Shown here in pieces: positions 1 through 8,312 of a stretch of 10,280 bases of DNA (position 1 is the stretch's first letter; every line of letters begins with the position of its first letter). The stretch is from NCBI GenBank assembly GCA_028565715.1, contig JAOXYC010244789.1:1-10280 (forward strand), given 5' to 3'. The stretch comes from Phoronis pallida. Lineage: Eukaryota; Phoronida; Phoronidae. A model generated the notes under the pieces. The model was not told the DNA's origin. It made no database searches and saw nothing but the letters and a program-made list of their open reading frames with translations. A program made the translations under genes and the position numbers.

Positions 1-1176
1 AATCGAAATTATCCGCACAACTTTAGGAACAAGTTTTATTTATCACTTAAATCACTTAACTGTTCTGTTTAGCTTTTGAAGCCTATTACCTCAATTTGAC
101 CTAATTAATATGCTAATTATGTAAATTATTCAAATTCCCCAAAGTGAAATTTGAAAAAAATGTCCATTTCTATAATTGCTCTTCATAAGCAAGGTTTGCT
201 GAAAAAATCAGCTTTCTACATTTTTTTTCCAGGTTAGACATGTAGCAATTTTTTATTTTCTTGCGCTACAGTACTGAATTGCCCCTATGAATCCTACATG
301 AAGCAAATGTGATATTCAGGGCATTTGACTTCGCCTCGTGATAAGCAGTGATTTAACAAGAGATTAGATTATCTATCAAAATCAATGTTGGCTGGGTGAT
401 TTAATAAACAAGGATGATTTCACAGTGGAAATAATGTGAAAATAAACTAAATGATGAAAGGATGGAATTCACAAGTTTTAACTTTTTTTTTAGTTTTGGC
501 ATTTTAAAAAGTGCCAAAAACAAAATTGTTTAAAATGCCTTTGTGCTAATTGCACAAGTTAAAAGTACATAATATAATGAGAAATTGGTGGTTGAAGTCC
601 ATTCCCAGCAGATTTTTCTAAATCTTTTTCATTCATAATTGAAGGAAAACTTGTTGAAAAGTCAAAACTTTGGTAGTTGCCATAGGAACATGAAACATGG
701 CATATACACCAATTTCATAATGTGTTACATGAAATGTGAGTATTTTTAGAATAACAAATCAAAGTGTATATCAAAATCACATATGACCTTTGACATATGT
801 CTAAAAACAATATGTGAACCCCCTGAAGACTGATTACACTCTCCACACTATCTCAAATATCAAGTGCAAATACAGATAACAATATTGAGACTGTCCACAG
901 TACAGGTCATAAACAATGATCTAATAACTGAAATGTGACCACTATGATATAACACAGACTAGACAGTATTTCAATAATTCAGTTTGATCGGATTATTATC
1001 TGACTCATTTTCTGATTACAATACTTGTTAGGTAATCAAACTTTTCATGTTACTTGTATATTTGAAATTGTTACCTGTATATATATTTGAAATTCACTTA
1101 AAGTAACACAATGGGTTTCTGGCGGTTCCAAGGTTTAGAAACACAATTTGGGAGTTCAATTGGGTCAGAAATGGCT
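1..1176 (-). other. 3' untranslated region and/or downstream DNA of the minus gene
   Basis: No coding exon was recognised on either strand. If the TGA at 1179-1177 is the true stop, this contains the 3' UTR. Candidate poly(A) signals on the minus strand are ATTAAA at 404-399 and AATAAA at 40-35. The latter is followed by GU-rich sequence near the window edge. Small hairpins occur at 494-519 and 541-557. A short tandem duplication lies at 1050-1095. Confidence 0.35.
35..40 (-). terminator. Candidate poly(A) signal AATAAA
   Basis: TTTATT on the plus strand reads AATAAA on the minus strand, followed within 30 bases by GU-rich sequence (TTGTTCC, GTTGTGCGG). It would give the minus gene a 3' UTR of about 1.1 kb. 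In AT-rich DNA this hexamer is common, so it remains a candidate. Confidence 0.25.
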
Positions 1177-1296
1177 TCACGAAGTTATAAACTTTGAGTT
1201 GAGACAAACATCTCGAAAATCCCTTGTATATTTGTGATTTAATGCCAACCATTGCAGATTGTTATTTGGCTGCAGCACGAATAACAATCGAGCCGT
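1177..1296 (-). CDS. Minus gene terminal coding exon (candidate)
   Basis: After the acceptor CTGTCATTCAG the frame (phase 0) stays open for 39 codons and ends in TGA at 1179-1177. The peptide includes LQWLALNHKYTRDFRDVCLN and ends FITS. It has coding-like composition and follows directly in phase from exon 5. I cannot exclude a different downstream exon outside what I recognised, because only splice and frame logic supports this one. Confidence 0.55.
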   Translation of the reverse strand, partial: TARLLFVLQPNNNLQWLALNHKYTRDFRDVCLNSKFITS

Positions 1297-3816
1297 CTGA
1301 ATGACAGGCATGAACTAGGGATCCGCGGTTTGGCAGTAAATCACTAAAACACGACTGATTTCTTATTACTTTGGCTCTACTCAAAGGTCATAACATCAAG
1401 AAGGCAATCCTGACCCACCAAAAAAACCAAAATGTGTTTTTAGACCTTAGAGAGCGAACATGGGTCTTTAAAATGTGGATGATTGAAACCACCTCTGAAA
1501 CAGTATTCTTCAGGTTTCAAAGCATTTGCATATTTGTTTCACACTAAGCCACTTACCATGAAATTCTTTGGGTTATAAAATGGATGACGATTGTTTTCTA
1601 ATACAGACAGTTGGTTCACAAGTTCCTCAACAAGAATCTGCAAGGCAAAGTATGGTTATATCAGTAATTTAGAACTGTCTTATTTCCACATGTTTCTGTA
1701 TCAACTAACAATCCTGCTTTATTTCTTACAAATAAAAATTGTTGAATTTGTCAAGATTTTTAGCATTTGTGAGAAAATCCACCAATTTCTACTTAGACAT
1801 CATTTGGGATGATATTTCCCCCCTTGCAAGTTTTCTGCAAGTAGCTACATTCTTATTGAATACTAAGCCTTGTGTAAGAAACACAATCCCAAATGATGAT
1901 TGAAAGTAATATTCTAACTAGATATAAATCTGAATTCAAACAATAGCTAGTTTTTTCAGGAAGCCCTGAAATTTATGATGATAAGTCAACTTTCACTGTT
2001 GTGATATCAATATCGCTAAGTAAAATATCTGAAGAAAAACTAGCTGACTAAACATCCAAACATTTCTATATCAAATATATATAAAGCCCTCAACCAAACC
2101 TTAGACAACGACTTTTTCCCATAGATTTCTTTCAGTCTGCGTTCATGAAGCTGTACTTCTGGGATAGTTAACCCAAACGCAGACCGCAAATGTTCACACA
2201 GATTTTCTGGCTGTATCAGTGAAGATAACTCCTCATTATCGCTCGTCTCAGAGGGCACACCCTCGACAATAGTTCCCGGTATCGATGTCCTGTGTGCGGT
2301 GAATGTTTTAACTGTGGGACTGACAGGGGTCTTTGGTGGTCTTGGAGCGCATAATTGAGGGTACTGTGCACAGAGAAAAGCATGTCGGAAGACAATCACC
2401 TCCTGAAGAAAACAAATTTGATTTACCAACAACCCTTTCATAATAATTATCAAGTGCATGCCAAGTTATTTTAATAAAAATGGTGTTTTGAATCATCTAT
2501 ACTCAAAATCCAATTGTATACAAATTCTGTTATCATCCAAACTTTTTATCTAGCCATTGAATTTCTTAGAAACTGCATGAAATGGAGTCTGAAAAAATTA
2601 TTCTGTCCATCGACAGACATAAAAGAAACAGAAAATTCATCAGTCTCAATTATACTGAGGAGATTATACTGAGGAAGAACCCTTTGCTAAGGATATAAAC
2701 AGTTTGCTTCCAATGTCAATGTAGATTTTTTTTTTCGGACTCCATTTCATTTCTCATTATAATTTATTGTCGTCACAGCAGTGATTCATTGATTATAATC
2801 TATTTATTCAAAACTGCAATTTTTGCAATTACTTTTTATAAAATATTGCAAATGTTTTGCGGTAATTAGGAGGGTTTTCAGTCACGATGAACATGTTATC
2901 ATAATCTAATTGTTATTTACCTGTTGCGTTAAATCAGCAGACCTTCTCCTCAACATTGGTCTGGTTGCCACTAAATTCTCTTCAGATGGCACATTTTCGT
3001 TAGGTTTGACTAATCGCATCATGTTACTAAATGTTGTACGATAGCCTGGGACGAGATTGAGACAGCACTTCCGATACCTGTCATTAACATAAAGTTTAGT
3101 CACTTGTGCCAAGTTGTTTTTTACATATAAAAATAAAAATTTTATTCTGTTTTATACATAGTGTAGATGTTTATCAATTTACAATCATCTCATGTTACCC
3201 TGAATTTACAACTCACAACAGGTAAAAGTTGTTTTTTTCAATGTGTAATTAGCTTTAAATTTCTAGACTTTTACAGTCTAGTTCTACTTTGTTTTATGAA
3301 ATACTTACTCTAAGTTGCTGAAATAGCCATGAATGTTTCGAACAGCATTTCCATGTCTGTAAAAGAATGTTTTTAAGTTAATAACATGCTTTTCCTGTAG
3401 GCCTATCGCCTAAACAGGACTTTGCCATACCTTTAAGTTGTTGTTAATATTTTAAGTTCAAGTGTTTAAGGTCTGTGAATTTGGAAGTCCCACGTTTTAG
3501 CCCAAGGATAGAGAAACTCAGATTTGTCACAGCTGATACAGGAATAACTTCATATTTCATCAAGTTTGTAAATTATTGGCTCCTTCTTCTGTAGGAGTTA
3601 GCAGTTGGCTTCGAGTATCGATACTAACCTGAGAACTACAGAGCCCAGTGTTTCCTCTCCATCTGTCTGACCTCTCATGCTCTCTTCTATATTATGCAGA
3701 TTCCATGCTACAGACTCCTGTTTGAGGACTGCATCTAAGCAGTCCTTCAAGCTCATCTGATCCCACATCCCCTGGTGAAGAGTGAAGTAGGGTTGGTGTT
3801 CAGAACTTGCCAGCAT
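1177..3816 (-). CDS. Unrecognised 298-residue protein, six coding exons
   Basis: Spliced minus-strand gene; exons 3816-3629, 3356-3309, 3077-2921, 2402-2100, 1637-1557 and 1296-1177 join in frame (897 bases with stop). All introns are GT-AG. The start at 3816 has a good context (ATCACCATG), and the same frame carries a TAG stop 24-27 bases upstream in the exon, so translation cannot begin earlier. The N-terminal part (residues 1-105) looks helical and carries the motif HGNAVRNIHGYFSNLEYRKC (64-83). Residues 122-125 are RRRS, a basophilic kinase-type site. Residues 150-200 form a Pro/Ser/Thr-rich linker with TPVSP, two proline-directed phosphosites. Residues 200-298 look helical again, including QLHERRLKEIYGKK. 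No signal peptide, membrane segment or zinc-binding pattern is visible, so a soluble intracellular protein is inferred. I do not recognise the family and assign no function. The last exon and the weak exon-4 donor are the least certain parts. Confidence 0.75.
1557..1637 (-). CDS. Minus gene coding exon 5
   Basis: 81 bases, residues 233-259, starting ILVEELVNQLSVLENN, followed by NRHPFYNPKNFM. The acceptor TTTGCCTTGCAG and the donor ATG|GTAAGT are both strong. Both boundaries are phase 0, so the exon is symmetric and could be skipped in frame. The peptide has heptad-like leucine spacing. Confidence 0.75.
1798..1898. repeat. 101-bp element with perfect 13-bp inverted ends
   Basis: CATCATTTGGGAT at 1798-1810 is perfectly inverted as ATCCCAAATGATG at 1886-1898. 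Inside lies a small hairpin (CTTGCA / TGCAAG near 1825-1845). It sits in the 462-base intron 4 of the minus gene. It may be a small MITE-like insertion or an RNA-folding element. No clear target-site duplication is visible. Confidence 0.5.
2100..2402 (-). CDS. Minus gene coding exon 4
   Basis: The largest exon of this gene (101 codons, residues 132-232), starting EVIVFRHAFLCAQYPQ. It holds the Pro/Ser/Thr-rich linker (RPPKTPVSPTVKTF), an acidic patch (ETSDNEELSS) and a helical end (QLHERRLKEIYGKKSLSK). The acceptor TTTTCTTCAG is strong. The donor AAG|GTTTGG is poor, but its phase (0) fits the next exon. Without splicing the frame would stop after about 20 more codons at 2040. Confidence 0.75.
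2577..2750. repeat. 174-bp MITE-like element with 21-bp terminal inverted repeats
   Basis: The left arm 2577-2597 (ATGAAATGGAGTCTG then six A) matches the reverse complement of the right arm 2730-2750 at 20 of 21 positions. The only difference is T versus C after GAGTC. The interior has no ORF and includes a 14-base tandem duplication at 2649-2675. It occupies much of the 518-base intron 3 of the minus gene. The structure fits a non-autonomous DNA transposon, but I see no convincing target-site duplication, and the family is unknown. Confidence 0.55.
2921..3077 (-). CDS. Minus gene coding exon 3
   Basis: It encodes residues 79-131, including YRKCCLNLVPGYRTTFSNMM and RPMLRRRSADL. The acceptor is TTAATGACAG, with a poor pyrimidine tract, and the donor is CAG|GTAAAT (phase 0). 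The reading frame is open throughout and continues the frame of the 48-base exon. Confidence 0.8.
3309..3356 (-). CDS. Minus gene coding exon 2 (48 bases)
   Basis: A short exon between a good acceptor (TTCTTTTACAG) and a strong donor (GTAAGTAT). It completes Arg63 and encodes HGNAVRNIHGYFSNL, then two bases of Glu79. Being 48 bases with phase 2 at both ends, it could be skipped without a frameshift. It is too short to be found by ORF length alone. The support is the fit of phase and splice sites on both sides. Confidence 0.75.
3629..3816 (-). CDS. Minus gene coding exon 1
   Basis: It encodes residues 1-62 plus two bases of codon 63, starting MLASSEHQPYFTLHQGMWDQ. It ends in CAG followed by the donor GTTAGT (phase 2). 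The exon itself probably begins at 3853, after the acceptor TCCTACAG, and the 37 leader bases contain an in-frame TAG that fixes the start. Reading through the donor reaches a stop within ten codons, as expected of an intron. Confidence 0.8.
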
Positions 3817-3853
3817 GGTGATTAAGTTGTGAGGTGGTTGCTACATCATTACA

Positions 3854-4319
3854 CTGTAGGACAAGACCTAAAAAATGTTATTTATTATTAATATAAAAAA
3901 TTAACACCCCAGGTAAACACCACCTGCATAACTCTGTAGTGTAAAACTAAAGGAATTTGACCCTACACTAAGTTTGCTCTATAGAACGCTGCATTCCCAT
4001 GATTTGCCTGTTTTTTTTATTTTCAAAAAGACCAAGTATTCATTGTGTTGTGGTGTTGGTCTGTATTACTAAGCAAATGTATCTAACTGTGACAGACAGT
4101 AGGAGAAATGACAGAGAATGGGATAATCAAAGTCAAAGATATTGTTTTGTAACTTTTGATTCTAACTTTTGTACGATTATGACCGATTACGTAAACATGA
4201 TCATTGTAAAAATCGTGGTCATAGAAGCCTGTTTTTCTACAGTAAAATAGTCCAGATATTATTTCACATTTCTTCTTAAAATCGACTAAACTATCTTGAA
4301 ATAGAACTGAGAATACTAC
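3854..4319 (-). other. Candidate 5' leader intron of the minus gene
   Basis: On the minus strand a donor (AATAG|GTAGTA, intron first base 4319) faces a good acceptor (GTCTTGTCCTACAG ending at 3854) just upstream of the start codon. The interval has no convincing exon. The 83-codon plus-strand ORF at 3999-4250 lacks coding character. An untranslated first exon ending at 4320 is therefore likely but not proven. Confidence 0.4.
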
Positions 4320-4400
4320 CTATTTCTACATCAGATCACACATGAGTTTGCTTCCTCAACCCGACCACCGGTCTCCATTTTGCTCGTCACATGACTCGTC
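4320..4400 (-). promoter_or_regulatory. Candidate promoter and untranslated first exon of the minus gene
   Basis: The minus strand here reads a MiT-type E-box (GTCATGTGAC, 4395-4386), then AGCAAAATGGAGACCGGT, whose AAAATGG core resembles the YY1 sites found at many metazoan start sites, then a possible donor at 4319. The segment is locally CpG-richer than its surroundings. The exact transcription start cannot be read from the sequence. Confidence 0.35.
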
Positions 4401-4612
4401 TTGTCAAAAATAACTTTGGTAAAACCATCAAAATCCATCTCAGCACGAACACATTCTGCTAATTATAGAATAGTTTGTTGGAAAGAAATACGAATGAAAG
4501 AAAACGTGCACTATAACGTCTTAACAATGCAAACCTACGAGATTGATACAAATAAAACTCAAAAGCCCTTTGAGTTTGCTGTCTGAGCAAAAACTTCGGC
4601 GGTACAAAAACT

Positions 4613-4629
4613 AGGTCAAGTTGGGGTCA
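4613..4629 (+). promoter_or_regulatory. DR5 retinoic-acid-type response element
   Basis: AGGTCA, a five-base spacer AGTTG, then GGGTCA: both half-sites fit PuGGTCA perfectly at the DR5 spacing classically bound by RAR/RXR heterodimers. It lies upstream of both genes. The match is exact, but binding is untested and a chance occurrence is possible. Confidence 0.4.
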
Positions 4630-5044
4630 AATAGGGGGACATTTGACACCAAGTTTTATGGTGAAATTTCTGCATTTGAAACTCAAATTATGTTGATTTC
4701 TCAAAGTTGGGGCATTAAGCATGTTCATTTCTCAACGAAAAACACATTTGAGTGTTTCAAATCTGCTTAAATAAAATTTTCAAATCGAAATGTTTCTGAA
4801 AATACTTCATTGTAAGTTGTATCAGGGGAGACAATTTAGAGAAGTGTTCAGAAGCTGCAGTTTTTACTGTTTTAGACAACGTTAACCTCTCAAGTCTTAA
4901 AACTAGTATGCCCTCTTGTACTGTCGATAGTTCTCTACAATTCTGCCTATCCAGTTTATAGACAAAATAAAGTTTAGCTTAGTTTTGGGGGATTTTTATT
5001 CCTCAAATTTCTTGCCATCAAGTTTTCAAAACGAGACAGTCTTG

Positions 5045-5052
5045 TCACGTGA
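5045..5052. promoter_or_regulatory. Palindromic E-box TCACGTGA
   Basis: A perfect 8-base palindrome within GTCACGTGAT, one base off the CLEAR consensus GTCACGTGAC bound by TFEB/MITF-type factors. USF and MYC-type factors could bind too. It is about 300 bases upstream of the plus-gene leader exon. Confidence 0.35.
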
Positions 5053-5319
5053 TGAAAATATCATGGCGTATTTCAGAAGATTCAATCCGAGCACTGAAGT
5101 TTTTGCATTAATTTCACCAATAAGATTTCCTTTCCTTTGTTGCATTTAAGTACCAAAATGTACCATAAGATACACAGCACTTAGTGAGTATATTTTTAAC
5201 TGTATGTACTTTTCGTAACTACGTGTATGAAACTGTTGTAGTATCTGTGGATATTCTATGGTCAGATGTATTCGTCAACTCAATTAGTTAGGGTTATTTA
5301 TCGAGGTGAGTTAGCCAAG

Positions 5320-5452
5320 CTTTCCATAGTCGCCAACGTCGTCGCCGTCTACTTCCGGTCTGCCTAGAATATCAGAACGAGTCTGGGTCTTGAGGCGCAG
5401 CGGACCTGTGAAGTGGACGTGTTTTGACAGCTCTCCCGTTCTGCGTTCTCAG
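5320..5452 (+). promoter_or_regulatory. Promoter and untranslated exon 1 of the plus gene
   Basis: The most CpG-dense stretch of the window. It contains ACTTCCGGT (5351-5359), a consensus ETS/GABP site in the usual orientation near metazoan promoters, and ends in TTCTCAG|GTACCT, a plausible donor at 5452/5453. The stretch 5340-5452 has no ATG, giving a clean leader. No TATA box is evident. The exact start site and the leader exon's left border are inferred. Confidence 0.5.
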
Positions 5453-6389
5453 GTACCTATATCTTTAGTATCAGTCAAAGAACCTTGTTTCCTGACTCGG
5501 CAGTGATTACTTCACTGTCAAAGGTAATTTGTAAATGAGCAATAACATTGTCTGGCACGCGGAAGACGAAGCAGGGCCAGTTCCCAGGGTCTCTGAAATG
5601 ATTATTGATGATTTTCCATTCATCAGCTGTGCGGCGATCGTTTGGATATTGAACAAACTTGGGAGTTTTAAATCCATTAACATTGATCAGTGAAATGTTT
5701 TATTATTCTTGATATAAAGAAGATCTGTTTATTTTTGTTTATAATTTGTTTAGATTTGGTTTGACAGTTGCAGACAGCTCAGCTAAGATTAATATACTCC
5801 AAAGATCAGGAGTAAATGGTCGAATATGGCAGTCCCTCGTTTATTCATTCAGTCAATATGTTTTCATTGACTGAATATTAGGAAGTAAACGAGGGATCGC
5901 TATATACAATGCGTACCAAGGAAATCCAGTCACTATAAGAGCCAGGGAAACGCCTCGCCTGCATCTCTCGTCTTGTTTAATTATCTTAAAAACAATACTC
6001 TTGCACTGTCAAGCATGAAGTTGCGACAGTTACGTCAAAAGTTTGCAACATGACTTATATTATTAATGCAATACGTATAAATATATGGTTTTATTTTTAG
6101 TCCCAAACAGTTCAACAGCTCATAAGCTGTGCACCATTTTTCTGCCATCTTCTGACAGTCACTGACTGCATACATGACAGTACACCAAACAAGACAAGGG
6201 TTGCACACCCATTTCTTGTAGTCTACTTGCAGGGCTGTATTGGAAACTCCTTGTAGTTTAAACCTCGACTGTCTGTGCATAGGGGTATGGGCATGTTTTA
6301 ATGTGATTTCTATTTCAAAAGTATAAGTATTTTCCTGTATGATATTTGATTTTGATTTTGATGTAACATTTTTTACTTTTATTTTTCAG
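5453..6389 (+). other. 5' leader intron of the plus gene
   Basis: A 937-base intron from the donor GTACCT to the acceptor TTTATTTTTCAG at 6389. It contains an 84-base foldback (5823-5906) and a possible cryptic exon (6101-6284). The 81-codon minus-strand ORF at 6035-6280 shows no family resemblance or splice support. Confidence 0.5.
5823..5906. repeat. 84-base foldback (imperfect palindrome)
   Basis: TTCAGTCAAT (5848-5857) and ATTGACTGAA (5866-5875) flank an 8-base loop. Further out, CCCTCGTTTA (5834-5843) pairs with TAAACGAGGG (5886-5895), and ATATGGC-like outer arms pair with a few mismatches. An asymmetric internal loop (4 versus 10 bases) interrupts the stem. It may be a foldback/MITE remnant or a precursor-RNA-like hairpin in the leader intron. 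Confidence 0.5.
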
Positions 6390-6394
6390 TTAAA

Positions 6395-8312
6395 ATGGCA
6401 GACTTCAACCCACTTGACTTGTTGGCTGCAGCTGCTGAGTTACAACAACCGGAGACTGAACTGGCAAACAGTACTGTAACAAAACCTACAACCAATACAA
6501 GCAATCCCAATGAAACCAATTTTCGTCATGATGCAAGTGATAGTAGAGAAAACCAAACAAACACTGCAAAGATTGTTTCCGCTAGTGGAAATGGGAGTTT
6601 TGGGACGACAGACAATTCTATTCTCAAAGATGCAGTTTCATCCTCGGCGGTGGCATCTGTTGATAAAACAACTACTTCTAATTCTGCAAATATCAATTCT
6701 ACAAATTCTGACCCTGTCTCTAAAGATGATTATTCTGCATTGACCAAGAAATCTCCTGTATTACTGAACAGTAGTGCAAAGTCTGATAAAGGGGTCTCAA
6801 AGGTGTACCTCAATCCCACAACTGGACAGAGATTCCATGTTTTAAATGTGCAGAAAACGACACAAGCTAACATACAAACTGTGGTATCATCAACACATGT
6901 ACATCAGCAAGGTGCTGGATCAAAATCAATCTCTGCAAATGCTTCGGTTATGAAATCTGTTCTCCCCCAAGTTGGTCAGATCATCTCAACTACAAACACT
7001 AAAGGACAGAATGTTCTAACTATTGTGAATTCTAAAACCCAGAATGATATACCGACTGCTTCAAGTGCTATCACCGGTGCATTAACTAAAGCACAAATTA
7101 TAAGTAGGCCTAATAATGCACAGATTGTAAGTAATAGTTTAGTTGACAAAAACACTGCTAATACAAACTCCTCAAAGCCACCTTACATGATGATTAGACT
7201 TCCAGCTGGTTTATCCCCAGATGTTCGTGCGGCTACACTCAAATCACTCATTCCATCTGCGCTACTGGCTAAAGGGTTTAAAGTGACGACCGTTCCTCTA
7301 AATACTGTGTCGACAAGTTCATTGAATAATATCAAGACTGTTGGACCAGTGACATCAACACCACCTGTTGTCCTCAACAAAACATCGCTGACAAAACTGT
7401 GTTCAGTTGCCCCAACGAGCAGCATATCAGCTTACAATACCAATAACAATGCTACAATGAACTCACTGCCTAGTGTTGTTGCTAGTGAGCCAAATAAGAC
7501 TGTTATTTCCGCTAGCAATGTGTTGCCCAATGTCAGTAAGCCTGTGCTATCAATGCAATCTCCTACATCGAAGTTTGTGCAGATAATCCCTTCAGCTGCA
7601 GCAATAGGCAAAGTTTGTGAATCAGGGCCAAACAAGACCTTGTTACCACAGCCTATTCCTGTTGAGTCTACATGTGTAAAACATTCTGTACAGAACAATG
7701 TTGTTATCAGTAAAACTGAACCTGTTAGTTCGTCACAGGTTAAATTGGATAACAATCAGAATGCTGTTAAATCTCTCATCATTTCAACAAACTCCGTCAA
7801 CAGCAAATTACCCTCTTCCCAATTAAACCACAGTGCTGGGTTTGATAATAAGGAATCAACAGTATTGCAAGCACCTGGTGAAAGCCCCAGTGTGACTAGT
7901 AAGGCATTGCACACAGCTGTCTTAGACAGTGTCATGGTAACCAAAATTACTGAGGATATCAAGAAAAGTGATTTTTCAGAGGATATAACGAAAACTGTTA
8001 TTCCCAATGAGGAAGAGGATACAAAAGTGTTGCCATCGACTTCAAAGGCTGAAATCAAATTCGATTCTATTGCATCACTTTTCCAAAAAGAAAACATTAA
8101 GTTGGACACTGAGACTATTAAACCAACAGTTGGCATCAGCCCTAAATCTGCGTTACCAGTTGCAAATGGAACAAACACAAAGTTTGTCCACGAGACGATT
8201 AAATCAGCAGTTAGTGTCAGCCCAACGTCTGTGATACAAGTTTCCAATGGAACTAACTTACACCTCGGTGTGAGCAATAGTGGCATACAGAGAATGGCTG
8301 AACAACTCCCAG
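6395..8312 (+). CDS. Plus gene first coding exon (1918 coding bases)
   Basis: It encodes residues 1-639 and the first base of codon 640. The exon starts at 6390 after TTTTTCAG and ends CTCCCAG|GTAAAT (phase 1). Such a long exon of low-complexity sequence is common in cofactor-type proteins. The frame stays open 53 codons past the donor, to a TAA at 8471-8473, but that tail is intron sequence because the downstream exons fit only with splicing at 8312. Confidence 0.85.

Larger units (their letters stand above)
4391..5320. other. Intergenic region between divergent genes
   Basis: No exon is recognised. The 61-codon plus-strand ORF at 4401-4586 has no coding features or usable splice context. 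The region holds a DR5 nuclear-receptor element (4613-4629), an E-box (5045-5052) and a small inverted repeat around 4740-4757 (AAACAC / GTGTTT). The rest is AT-rich sequence with no recognisable content. Confidence 0.5.

Noticed and set aside
1591-1812. Plus-strand 73-codon ORF
   Set aside because: It overlaps a minus-strand exon and an inverted repeat, and its composition is hydrophobic and AT-driven.
2308-2496. Minus-strand 62-codon ORF in a second frame
   Set aside because: It is a frame-shifted shadow crossing the acceptor of minus-gene exon 4. The in-phase frame is the longer one.
2683-2700. U12-type donor look-alike (ATATCCTT) on the minus strand
   Set aside because: It lies mid-intron near the MITE-like core with no matching branch site or exon, and is likely chance.
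3999-4250. Plus-strand 83-codon ORF
   Set aside because: AT-rich, coding-unlike composition, and it falls in the putative leader intron of the minus gene.
4401-4586. Plus-strand 61-codon ORF
   Set aside because: A random-length ORF in intergenic DNA with no supporting signals.
6035-6280. Minus-strand 81-codon ORF in the leader intron
   Set aside because: The Cys-rich peptide has no recognisable family, and no promoter or splice context.
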